Source: a bacterium | GTDB taxonomy: Bacteria; Pseudomonadota; Alphaproteobacteria; Acetobacterales; Acetobacteraceae | Direction: 5' to 3' | DNA: 41,196 nucleotides | Assembly (NCBI GenBank): GCA_026224825.1 | Contig: JAMFRO010000093.1 | Span: 68,946-110,141 of the forward strand | Notes under the pieces: model-generated | What the model saw: the letters and a program-made list of their open reading frames with translations, nothing else | Told to the model about the DNA's origin: nothing | Databases searched by the model: none | Part shown: positions 32,032 through 38,975 of the stretch, in pieces | Layout of the letters: each line of letters begins with the position of its first letter | How positions within the stretch are numbered: the first letter of the stretch is position 1 | Translations under genes and position numbers: made by a program

Positions 32032-32472
32032 ATGCCGCAGCCGCTTGCGCCGGAGACCATTGCCATCATCAAGGCCACAGCCCCCGCGCTGCAGCAGCAC
32101 GGGCTGGCGATCACCACCCGCATGTATGCGCGGCTGTTCGAGGATCCGGCGATGAAAGTGTTGTTCGACCAGGCCGCGCAGAGTTCCGGCGAGCAGCCCA
32201 AACGCCTGGCCGGGGCGATTCTGGCGTTTGCGCGGAACGTGGATAATTTGGCCGTGCTGTCCGGGGCGATCGAGGGCATCGCGGCGCGGCATGTGGCGGC
32301 GAGGATAAAGCCGGAGCACTACCCGGCTGTGGCGGCAGCACTGCTGCCGGCGATTGCGGATGTGCTGGGCGAGGCGGCAACACCGGAGGTGCTGGAGGCC
32401 TGGGGGCAGGCTTACTGGTTTTTGGCGGAGGTGCTGATTGGAAGGGAGAGGGAGATTTACGCTGGGGGGTGA
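32032..32472 (+). CDS. single-domain globin (bacterial hemoglobin)
   Basis: The 146-residue protein matches the globin part of flavohemoglobins and Vitreoscilla hemoglobin. Features are ITTRMYARLFEDPAMKVLFDQ, the E-helix Gln55 in EQPKRLAGAILAFARN, and the proximal His87 in IAARHVAARIKPEHYPAV. No reductase domain follows. It likely detoxifies NO or delivers oxygen in the cytosol. AGGAGG precedes the ATG by five bases, which implies strong translation. It is divergent from an NsrR-like regulator. Confidence 0.92.
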   Translation: MPQPLAPETIAIIKATAPALQQHGLAITTRMYARLFEDPAMKVLFDQAAQSSGEQPKRLAGAILAFARNVDNLAVLSGAIEGIAARHVAARIKPEHYPAVAAALLPAIADVLGEAATPEVLEAWGQAYWFLAEVLIGREREIYAGG

Positions 32473-32474
32473 GG

Positions 32475-32747
32475 TTACGAGACGGGGATTTCCTCGTCCC
32501 AGATGGTGCCGAAGCCGGCGTCGTCCAGGGCGATGTATAGCGTGGTGTTGATACGTTCCAGCCAGGATTCGATATCGTCATCCAGGCTGGCATCGACCAT
32601 GCGCCAGTAGAATTTCGCCAGGTGGCGCGCCTGCCCGGCGGTTTCGACGGCACCCTTGTTGAGGATGGCTGCTGTTTCCGGGTCGTGCAGATGGTCCGCA
32701 TATTCCAGCATCAGCTCCTTCTCGCGCAGGTACCGGTATTTAATCAC
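32475..32747 (-). CDS. small protein of unknown function (third gene of a small-gene cassette)
   Basis: The 90-residue acidic protein contains IKYRYLREKELMLEYADHL, then an Ala/Gly stretch, then AKFYWRMVDASLDDDIESW and IALDDAGFGTIWDEEIPVS. No family is recognised. Its GTG start overlaps the stop of the upstream small gene (GTGA), so translation is coupled. Its stop lies 2 bp from the globin stop on the other strand. The aromatic and acidic composition with alternating helices suggests a protein-binding partner, but this is a guess. Confidence 0.6.
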   Translation of the reverse strand: MIKYRYLREKELMLEYADHLHDPETAAILNKGAVETAGQARHLAKFYWRMVDASLDDDIESWLERINTTLYIALDDAGFGTIWDEEIPVS

Positions 32748-32917
32748 AGGGCGACCTCGGCGTTGCGGATGACCGACATTCTGTCCGCGATCCATTCCAG
32801 CTTGGCGCGCAGCTCCTGAACGCGCATGCCGGTGGTGGCGCAGAGGAGACAATGCCCTTTTTTGCGCTGGTCGGGGACGAATTCCAGCCCGGAAAGGATG
32901 TCCGCCTTTTCAAGCAC
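32744..32917 (-). CDS. small CxxC protein of unknown function (second cassette gene)
   Basis: The 57-codon frame begins with GTG directly after the stop of the first cassette gene, in the same frame. It contains FVPDQRKKGHCLLCATTG, whose CLLC pair could bind metal or form a disulfide, and a helix RVQELRAKLEWIADRMSV. It ends by overlapping the third gene (GTGA). Because the upstream gene and this one are in frame across a single TAG, it could also be the readthrough tail of a 154-codon protein, or the product of a nonsense mutation. Function unknown. Confidence 0.5.
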   Translation of the reverse strand: MLEKADILSGLEFVPDQRKKGHCLLCATTGMRVQELRAKLEWIADRMSVIRNAEVAL

Positions 32918-33208
32918 CTAATAGACGCTGACGGGTTTGCCGGGGTTGCGCTTGCTCTTGAGGGCGTAGATGCCCTTGAGATGCTGCCAATCGGCTGAAA
33001 AGGACAGGTCGTGCTCCCTTGAGGCGAGGACCCAGTCGCCGCAGATGGTGAACAGATAGTCCTCGCGGCGGATGCCGCAGATGACATGGTCGCTGCCGCG
33101 GCCCAGATGCAGCGTGGGGTGTTCGCCGGCGGCGATGGGCCTGGCGAACCATTTTTCCAGGGTCAGCAGATAGGCGTGCACATCCTGAAAAGTTTTGAAC
33201 TGTTCCAA
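32918..33208 (-). CDS. small protein of unknown function (first cassette gene)
   Basis: The 96-residue frame contains FKTFQDVHAYLLTLEKWF, then HLGRGSDHVICGIRREDYLFTICGDWVLAS and KGIYALKSKRNPGKPVSVY, ending at TAG. It has no signal peptide and no recognised domain. It starts at a TTG with only a weak AGGG upstream, so the true start may differ. With the two following frames it forms a compact three-gene unit on the minus strand. Its codon use resembles its G-rich neighbours, so recent transfer is not evident. Confidence 0.55.
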   Translation of the reverse strand: MEQFKTFQDVHAYLLTLEKWFARPIAAGEHPTLHLGRGSDHVICGIRREDYLFTICGDWVLASREHDLSFSADWQHLKGIYALKSKRNPGKPVSVY

Positions 33209-33442
33209 GGTTGGATCAACCCTGTACGAGTGGTTTGCTTGGGAGCGAGGGGTAGCGGCTTACGGAGGAGGCGGCAAGGGTGGAAAGATGAGGTTGTGGG
33301 CCGGATACTTCGGGTGTTTCCCGGCCGCTGCGGATATTCGTAACGGCATTGCGGCGCCACGAAAGAGGGCGGATGGCAGAGTTTCATGGTTTCGGTAAGA
33401 AAACCAAGTAATGTATGCATTGGGCAACGCATAACGGTGGGG

Positions 33443-33475
33443 CTGGGGGCATTAGCCCCCAGGAGCAAAAGTTTT
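33443..33475. repeat. left part of a dispersed repeat interrupted by a mobile element
   Basis: The hairpin GGGGGC-ATTA-GCCCCC and CAAAAGTTTT match the first half of the intact repeat at 27526-27596. The right half resumes at 34081 on the other side of the inserted element. Confidence 0.7.
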
Positions 33476-34080
33476 GGTAATAATATACTTGGCTAAGTGG
33501 ACGCAGACAATGAAGTGGCGAATTTCGGATCGAAATGGTCGCAGTCGTTCGGCTTTCTCGCCTTATGAAACGCCTTGACGACAAAGTGTGATGGTGCCCA
33601 GATTAATCCATGAAACACGACGAGTTACGGTCTATCGCGCATAACGCAGCAGCGTCGCTCGCCAGCGGTTGGAGCGATTTGATAGGCGTTTACGATCTCG
33701 ATGTGTTTGGGGAAGCGAGCCAATCTCCTCACAATGAGATCGTCGTCGATTTTTTGCGCGGCACAGTGTCCGGTGTTCAATCAAACTCGCGGCTTGCCGA
33801 GGTCGTCGCAATGTTTCCCAAAGCAACCAAGGCACTTTGCGAAAGGCATGGGGTTCAAATGGCGGGCATAAGTGAGATGCTTGCCAAATATTGGGTTACA
33901 CCGCAGGGCGGGCGCTTTGTGGTCACTGTTGCAGATACGATGGGGCGGCGAACTGAGACAGACTATGGTGGCTACGATGGACAGAGAACCAAGGTCTTAG
34001 ATGATAGGGGGCGTCTAAGACCCCACCCGGTTCGGCATGTCTAAGTGCCTCCGAACGACTTAGCCAAGTATATTATTACC
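33476..34080. mobile_element. 605-bp non-autonomous element with 23-bp perfect terminal inverted repeats
   Basis: The ends at 33476-33498 and 34058-34080 are perfect 23-bp inverted repeats beginning GGTAATAATATAC and ending GGCTAAGT. They are flanked by the 8-bp direct repeat AAAGTTTT (33468-33475 and 34081-34088). Removing the element and one AAAGTTTT restores a sequence colinear with the intact repeat at 27526-27596, so this is a true insertion. It carries one passenger gene and no transposase. GG ends with an 8-bp duplication occur in families such as IS6 and ISL3, but the family cannot be fixed from this. Confidence 0.88.
33610..34044 (+). CDS. passenger protein of the small mobile element, unknown function
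   Basis: The 144-residue protein fills most of the element and ends 13 bp before the right terminal repeat. It has MKHDELRSIAHNAAASLASGWSDLIGVYDLDVFGEA, then NEIVVDFLRGTVSG, LAEVVAMFPKATKALCERHG and a basic tail (DDRGRLRPHPVRHV). It has no DDE transposase or HUH motifs and no signal peptide. It resembles a group of short hypothetical proteins I associate with alphaproteobacterial mobile DNA, but I cannot name a family. No strong ribosome site precedes the ATG. Composition is lower in G+C than the host genes. Confidence 0.65.
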   Translation: MKHDELRSIAHNAAASLASGWSDLIGVYDLDVFGEASQSPHNEIVVDFLRGTVSGVQSNSRLAEVVAMFPKATKALCERHGVQMAGISEMLAKYWVTPQGGRFVVTVADTMGRRTETDYGGYDGQRTKVLDDRGRLRPHPVRHV

Positions 34081-34126
34081 AAAGTTTTTGGTGCAGCTTT
34101 TTTCAAAAAGCTGCTGCTTTTTCTTA
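34081..34126 (-). terminator. right part of interrupted repeat, hairpin terminator
   Basis: AAAGTTTTTGG leads into the perfect hairpin GCAGCTTTTT-TC-AAAAAGCTGC (34093-34114), then TGCTTTTTCTT, ending on the stop codon of the hydrolase gene. It matches the second half of 27526-27596. On the minus strand it lies just after that gene and probably terminates it. Confidence 0.75.
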
Positions 34127-35161
34127 AAACAAATCCGGCCCGCTATGCTGGAAGTACGACTCCACCAACTCCGGTGTAACCTCCTGCACGGTCGCCGGAT
34201 TCCATTTCGGGTTACGGTCCTTATCGACCACGGCGGCGCGGACACCTTCGTAGAATTCGGCGGAGGCGAGGACGGCGTGGCTGGCGTCGTATTCGCGTTG
34301 CAGGCATTCTTTCAAGCTTGCGGAAGCCCGGCCGGCGCGCAGCAGGCGGAGTGTGACCTTCATGCTGGTGGGGGATTTGCGGGCCAGGATGGCGAGGGTG
34401 TGGCGGGCGAATTCGGTGCCGGCGGCGTCCAGGGCGGCGATGATGTCTTCCACGCTGTCATGGGCGAAGGCGAGGTCGATATCGGTGCGGTGGGCGGCGA
34501 GCGGCGGGGTTACCTTGATGCTGTAGCCCTGCACGATGCTGCGGACGTTTTCGGCATCGGGTTTCAAGGGCAAGGCTTCGAGCTTGGCGATGAGGGCGGG
34601 GAGGTTGGCGCTCTCGATGTAGAGATCGGCGAGGCCGGCGTAGATGGCATCGGCGCCGCCGAAACTCTCGCCGGTGAGGCCGAGGAAGGTGCCGATCTCG
34701 CCGGGGGCATGGCCCAGCAGCCAGGTGCCGCCGACATCGGGGAAGAAGCCGATGCCGGTTTCGGGCATGGCCAGCTTGGTGCGCTCGGTGACGATGCGGA
34801 TGGCGCCGTGCGAGGAGATGCCGACGCCGCCGCCCATGGTGATGCCGTCCATGATGGCGATATAGGGTTTGGTGTAGGAAGCGATGTGGGCGTTGAGGCG
34901 GTATTCACGCGCGAAGAATTCCGCGCCGAAGCCGGAACGGCCATGGTCGTATAACGCGCGGATGTCGCCGCCGGCGCACAGGCCGCGTTCGCCCTCGCCG
35001 CTGATCAGCACGGCGGCCACGCTGGGGTCGGCCTCGTACTGGGTGAGGGCGGTCTGGAAATGCTGGATCATTGGCAAAGTGAGGGCGTTGATGGCTTTGG
35101 GGCGGTTGAGGCGGATGCGGCCCAGGCTGCCTGTGACGCCGGTGATGATGTCTTCGCTCAT
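34124..35161 (-). CDS. 3-hydroxyisobutyryl-CoA hydrolase (crotonase fold)
   Basis: The 345-residue protein has crotonase elements GLCAGGDIRALYDHG and MDGITMGGGVGISSHGAIRIVTERTKLAMPETGIGFFPDVGGTWLLGH, typical of 3-hydroxyisobutyryl-CoA hydrolases. The longer C-terminal part (LKECLQREYDASHAVL) also fits. It frees 3-hydroxyisobutyrate in valine breakdown. It lies after mmsA, which acts two steps later in the same pathway. The ATG at 35159-35161 has GGGAG upstream. A hairpin between the two genes may limit readthrough. Confidence 0.92.
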   Translation of the reverse strand: MSEDIITGVTGSLGRIRLNRPKAINALTLPMIQHFQTALTQYEADPSVAAVLISGEGERGLCAGGDIRALYDHGRSGFGAEFFAREYRLNAHIASYTKPYIAIMDGITMGGGVGISSHGAIRIVTERTKLAMPETGIGFFPDVGGTWLLGHAPGEIGTFLGLTGESFGGADAIYAGLADLYIESANLPALIAKLEALPLKPDAENVRSIVQGYSIKVTPPLAAHRTDIDLAFAHDSVEDIIAALDAAGTEFARHTLAILARKSPTSMKVTLRLLRAGRASASLKECLQREYDASHAVLASAEFYEGVRAAVVDKDRNPKWNPATVQEVTPELVESYFQHSGPDLF

Positions 35162-35182
35162 GTTCTGCTCCCAAAGCTCATG

Positions 35183-35216
35183 AAAAAGCGGCCTCCCCAA
35201 AGGAGAGGCCGCTTTT
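35183..35216 (-). terminator. intrinsic terminator or attenuator between mmsA and the hydrolase gene
   Basis: A 12-bp perfect stem (AAAAGCGGCCTC with GAGGCCGCTTTT) closes a short loop. On the minus strand it is followed by a T run. It lies 25 bp after the mmsA stop and only 22 bp before the hydrolase start, so it should reduce transcription into the second gene. Confidence 0.85.
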
Positions 35217-35241
35217 GTATCATACCAAATTCCGGATGGAT

Positions 35242-36738
35242 TTACGCCATCGTGGGGATGACAAAGCTGGCACCATCCTTATTGGTCGAGGGCCAGCGCG
35301 AGGTCACGGTCTTGGTCTTGGTGTAGAAGCGGATGGAATCCGGGCCATGCTGGTTCAAATCGCCAAAGCCCGAAGCCTTCCAGCCGCCAAACGTGTAATA
35401 CGCGATGGGCACGGGGATGGGGACGTTGACGCCGACCATGCCGATCTGGATGCGGGCGGCAAAATCGCGCGCCGCATCGCCGGATTGGGTGAATATGGCA
35501 ACGCCGTTGCCGTATTCGTGGTCGTTCACCAGTTTGACTGCATCCTCGTAATGCTCGGCGCGCACAACCGCGAGCACGGGCCCAAAGATCTCTTCCTTAT
35601 AGATGCGCATGTCCGGCGTAACATTGTCGAACAATGTGCCGCCGACATAGAAGCCGTCCTCATAGCCCTGCAGCTTGAAGCCGCGGCCATCGACCACCAG
35701 CGTCGCGCCCTCTGCCACGCCAATGTCGATATAGCCCGACACGCGGTTGACGGCGTCACGGGTGACGAGCGGGCCGTAATCAGCGGCGGCATCGGTGGAG
35801 GGTCCGATTTTCAGGTTTTCCACGCGCGCAACCAGTTTCGTCATCAGGCGGTCGGCGGTGTCCTTGCCAACCGGCACGGCAACCGAGAGCGCCATGCAGC
35901 GCTCGCCGGCGGAGCCGTAGGCGGCGCCGATGATGCCGTCCACAGCCTGGTCCAGATCCGCATCCGGCATGATGACGGCATGGTTCTTGGCCCCGCCGAA
36001 GCACTGGCAGCGTTTTCCGGTGGCGGTGGCGCGGCTGTAAATATACTGGGCAATCGGGGTGGAGCCGACGAAGCCAACGGCTTTGATGTCCGGATCGTCC
36101 AGAATGGCGTCCACGGAAACCTTGTCGCCATTCACCACGTTCAGCACGCCAGGCGGCAGCCCGGCTTCGATGAACAATTCGGCGATGCGCATCGGCACCG
36201 ACGGGTCACGCTCGGACGGTTTCAGGATCATCGCATTGCCGCAAGCCAGGGCCGGGGCGAGCTTCCACAGCGGGATCATCGCCGGGAAGTTGAACGGGGT
36301 GATACCCGCAACCACACCAAGCGGCTGGCGCATGGAATACACGTCGATGCCGGTGCCGGCATTGTCGGAATACTCGCCCTTCAACAGGTGCGGGATACCG
36401 ATGGCGAATTCCACCACTTCCAGGCCGCGCTGAATGTCGCCCTTGGCGTCAGGCACGGTCTTGCCGTGTTCGGAGGAGAGCAGCTCGGCCAGGGAGTCAT
36501 ATTCCTTGTGCAGCAGCTCCAGGAACTTCATCAGCACGCGGGCGCGGCGCTGCGGGTTGGTCGCACCCCATTTCACCTGGGCAGCCTTGGCGTTTTCCAC
36601 CGCGGCGCGCAGCTCTTCCGGGCTGGCCAGGGCCACTTTGGCCTGCACGGCGCCGGTGGAGGGGTTGAAAACGTCGGAAAACCGGCCGGACGTGCCAGCC
36701 ACGCGCTTGCCGCCGATAAAATGTCCAATCTCACGCAT
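35242..36738 (-). CDS. mmsA: methylmalonate-semialdehyde dehydrogenase (CoA-acylating)
   Basis: The 498-residue aldehyde dehydrogenase has the MmsA start MREIGHFIGGKRVAGTSGRFSDVFNPSTG, VGSTPIAQYIYSRATATGKR, GGAKNHAVIMPDADLDQA and the active-site cysteine in SAGERCMALS. The C-terminal IPVPIAYYTFGGWKASGFGD also fits. It converts malonate or methylmalonate semialdehyde to acetyl- or propionyl-CoA with NAD. An upstream extension to 36792 is possible but not family-like. It is divergent from a LysR regulator that likely controls it. Confidence 0.95.
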   Translation of the reverse strand: MREIGHFIGGKRVAGTSGRFSDVFNPSTGAVQAKVALASPEELRAAVENAKAAQVKWGATNPQRRARVLMKFLELLHKEYDSLAELLSSEHGKTVPDAKGDIQRGLEVVEFAIGIPHLLKGEYSDNAGTGIDVYSMRQPLGVVAGITPFNFPAMIPLWKLAPALACGNAMILKPSERDPSVPMRIAELFIEAGLPPGVLNVVNGDKVSVDAILDDPDIKAVGFVGSTPIAQYIYSRATATGKRCQCFGGAKNHAVIMPDADLDQAVDGIIGAAYGSAGERCMALSVAVPVGKDTADRLMTKLVARVENLKIGPSTDAAADYGPLVTRDAVNRVSGYIDIGVAEGATLVVDGRGFKLQGYEDGFYVGGTLFDNVTPDMRIYKEEIFGPVLAVVRAEHYEDAVKLVNDHEYGNGVAIFTQSGDAARDFAARIQIGMVGVNVPIPVPIAYYTFGGWKASGFGDLNQHGPDSIRFYTKTKTVTSRWPSTNKDGASFVIPTMA

Positions 36739-36753
36739 GCTAAGGGTCCTCTT

Positions 36754-36777
36754 TGCAACTATGGCGCCCGTGTTGCA
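36754..36777. promoter_or_regulatory. candidate LysR operator
   Basis: TGCAAC-N12-GTTGCA, an exact inverted repeat in the 95-bp gap between mmsA and the divergent LysR gene. This is the expected position for a LysR-type regulator controlling its neighbour and itself. Confidence 0.5.
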
Positions 36778-36833
36778 CGATTTTGCGCGCACTCATAGGC
36801 TCTATTTACCAATTCGGGTGTGCAGAAATTCGC

Positions 36834-37733
36834 ATGAGTAAAATTTTTGACTGGGATCTGCTGCAGTCCTTCCTGGCCGTGGCGCGCACCGGGCGGCTGA
36901 CATTGGCGGCCAAACGGCTGGGGGTGGATCATTCCACTCTGAGCCGCCGGCTGGCCACGCTGGAGGCCTCGCTCGGGGCCAAACTCTTCGAGCGGGCGCT
37001 GTCGGGCTATAGCCTGACGCATCAGGGTGAGGACCTGCTGGCGCGGGCCGAGGCGATGGAAAGCACCGCGCTGGCGATACAATCGGACGTGGGGCAGGAG
37101 CGGGCGCGGGTGTCCGGCACGGTGCGGATCGGCACACCGGATGGGTTCGGCACGGCATTTCTGGCCCCGGTGATCCATGGGCTGACAGAGGCGCAGCCGG
37201 GGTTGCAGGTTGATCTGGTGGCCACACCTTTCGGGTTCTCCTTAAGCAAGCGTGAGGCGGATATCGCCATCAGCCTGTCGCGCCCGGCGGAGGGGCGGGT
37301 GCATGTGCGCAAGCTCACCGATTACCGGCTGGGGCTGTATGCGGCGGCGGGGGTGTGGCCTTCGGTTGCGAGCCTCGAGGCGGCGGCGGGGCTGCCGTTT
37401 ATCTCCTATATCGACGATCTGCTGTACACGCCGGAGCTGGATTACGCGCCGCCGGCCTTGCGGAGTGTGGAGCCGCGGCTACGCTCCTCCACCGTGGTGG
37501 CGCAGCATGCGGCCTGCGCGGCTGGGGCGGGGTTGTGCATATTGCCGTGCTTCCTGGCGGATACGGATGCGCGGTTGGTGCGGGTGCTGCCGGAGCTGGT
37601 GAACCTGACGCGCAGCTTCTGGATGATCGTGCATTCCGATATGCGGGATCTGGCGCGGATACGGGTGACGGGGGATTTCATCGCCGAGGCGGTGCACAAA
37701 GCGGCTTCGCGGTTCATGCCCAGCCATGTCTGA
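36834..37733 (+). CDS. LysR-family transcriptional regulator
   Basis: The 299-residue protein has the LysR N-terminal winged helix (FLAVARTGRLTLAAKRLGVDHSTLSRRLATLEASLGAKLFERALSGYSLT) and an effector-binding domain (GTVRIGTPDGFGTAFLAPVI, DIAISLSRPAEGRV, GAGLCILPCFLAD). It is divergent from mmsA, and an inverted repeat lies in the gap, so it probably controls valine or malonate-semialdehyde catabolism; the inducer is not evident. The start at 36834 gives the usual short N terminus. Confidence 0.92.
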   Translation: MSKIFDWDLLQSFLAVARTGRLTLAAKRLGVDHSTLSRRLATLEASLGAKLFERALSGYSLTHQGEDLLARAEAMESTALAIQSDVGQERARVSGTVRIGTPDGFGTAFLAPVIHGLTEAQPGLQVDLVATPFGFSLSKREADIAISLSRPAEGRVHVRKLTDYRLGLYAAAGVWPSVASLEAAAGLPFISYIDDLLYTPELDYAPPALRSVEPRLRSSTVVAQHAACAAGAGLCILPCFLADTDARLVRVLPELVNLTRSFWMIVHSDMRDLARIRVTGDFIAEAVHKAASRFMPSHV

Positions 37734-38148
37734 ACCGCGCGCCATGCTCACCGGTGGATGCCGCTGCGGCGCCGTGGCCTACAGGGTTGCCGACGCGTTT
37801 GAGTACGCCATGAACTGCCATTGCTCGGCATGCCGGCGTACCACCGGCGCGGCGTTTAAACCGCTTGCGGGGATTAAACGTGAACGGTTGCAACTGGTGG
37901 AGGGTAAGGACAGGGCGCTGGTCTATGGCGACATCGCGGCGGCGCATGACGTGCACTGCGCCGCTTGCGGCTCACTCCTCTATTCGGTGGTGCGTGAGGG
38001 GAAATATGCCCATGTCGCCATGGGAACGCTGGTGGACGAACCATCGATCCGTCCTTCGATGCATATTTTTGTCGGGTCAAAGGCAAAATGGCATGAGATT
38101 ACCGATGACCTGCCGCAATTTGAGGAGTTTCCAACGAAGCCCGGGTGA
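37726..38148 (+). CDS. GFA-family zinc protein (CENP-V/Gfa fold)
   Basis: The 140-residue protein has the paired zinc motifs of the GFA family: GGCRCGAVAYRV, NCHCSACRRTTGAAF and HCAACGSLLYS. Members bind two zinc ions; some act on glutathione-formaldehyde adducts, but most have unknown substrates. It overlaps the end of the LysR gene by 8 bp, and its last 50 bp overlap the end of the convergent MmyB-like regulator. Confidence 0.9.
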   Translation: MSEPRAMLTGGCRCGAVAYRVADAFEYAMNCHCSACRRTTGAAFKPLAGIKRERLQLVEGKDRALVYGDIAAAHDVHCAACGSLLYSVVREGKYAHVAMGTLVDEPSIRPSMHIFVGSKAKWHEITDDLPQFEEFPTKPG

Positions 38149-38890
38149 GAATCACCAGCCGGTAGGCGGGGTGGTTGGACGGGGTGAGATTGTGTTGGAT
38201 GTAGTGCAGCGCGCCGTGCTGCGGGTGGTTGAAGCGGCGCTCCCCGCCTTCGCGCGCCAGCACGATGTGGCTGTTCCAATAATGGGCGAAGGCGGGGCTT
38301 TCGCGTGATAGCGTTTCGGCCAAGCTGCGGCGGGCAGGGGTTTTGCCGGTTTCGGCGTGGAATTCGGCCACCAGGCGCTGGGCACGCTCCGGCCAGTCCT
38401 GGATGAAGGTGCTGGCGCTCTCGTGCAGGAAGACATAGCGCAGCAGGTTGGGCTCGCCGCTTGCCAGCCAGGGGGCAAAAAGGTCGCGGGCAGGGGGGTT
38501 CCAGGCGCGGCCGTTGTAGCTGGCGTCCAGCAGATAGGCCGGGGTGGCGATGGCGTCGGGCAGGGTTGCCAGATCCGGCGGCAGGTCGTGGGTTTGCTCG
38601 GCCGGCGGGTCGGGGTCCAGCCTTGCTGCCAGAGCGAATAGATAGGCGCGTTCGGCTGGGGTGAGGGTTAGGGCGCGGGCGAGGCGGGTGAGGGCCTGGG
38701 GGGAGAGGGAAATATCACGCCCCTGCTCGGCCCAGATGTACCAGGTGGTGCTGACATTGGCGGCGGAGGCGACTTCTTCACGCCGTAGCCCCGGCGTGCG
38801 GCGGCGGCCCGTGCTGGGGGCGGGCAACGCCTCGCGACGGGCGCGTAGAAAGGCACCGAGTTCGTGGCGCTGGTTTTTATCCGGTTCCAT
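38099..38890 (-). CDS. XRE-family regulator with MmyB-like ligand domain
   Basis: The 263-residue protein has an N-terminal helix-turn-helix (LGAFLRARREAL ... GLRREEVASAANVSTTWYIWAEQGRDI ... LTLTPAERAYLFALA) and a C-terminal MmyB/MltR-like PAS-related domain (TPAYLLDASYNGRAWNPPARDLFAPW ... LVAEFHAETGK). Such proteins sense small molecules and usually repress a divergent enzyme gene. Here that gene is the methyltransferase at 38976, with a direct repeat in the 85-bp gap. Its 3' end overlaps the GFA gene by 50 bp. Confidence 0.9.
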   Translation of the reverse strand: MEPDKNQRHELGAFLRARREALPAPSTGRRRTPGLRREEVASAANVSTTWYIWAEQGRDISLSPQALTRLARALTLTPAERAYLFALAARLDPDPPAEQTHDLPPDLATLPDAIATPAYLLDASYNGRAWNPPARDLFAPWLASGEPNLLRYVFLHESASTFIQDWPERAQRLVAEFHAETGKTPARRSLAETLSRESPAFAHYWNSHIVLAREGGERRFNHPQHGALHYIQHNLTPSNHPAYRLVILTRASLETPQIAAGHR

Positions 38891-38899
38891 GGTGGTGTT

Positions 38900-38931
38900 T
38901 TATACCAGGATATTTTTGGTCCTTATACCAG
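38900..38931. promoter_or_regulatory. direct-repeat operator candidate
   Basis: TTATACCAG occurs at 38900-38908 and again at 38923-38931, 23 bp apart (about two helical turns). It lies between the divergent MmyB-like regulator and the methyltransferase gene and is the most likely operator for that regulator. Confidence 0.55.
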
Positions 38932-38975
38932 TTTATTGAGGCGGTAGGTTTGCGGTTCAATCAGAGGAGCAGACC

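Noticed and set aside
33163..33468. A 101-codon minus-strand frame before the small-gene cassette
   Set aside because: Cys/Pro/Arg-rich translation with no ribosome site. It overlaps the start of the cassette gene and the interrupted repeat.
35215..36798. A 527-codon plus-strand frame over mmsA
   Set aside because: mmsA on the other strand has every expected motif. The plus-strand translation is His/Gly/Val low-complexity and has no family features.
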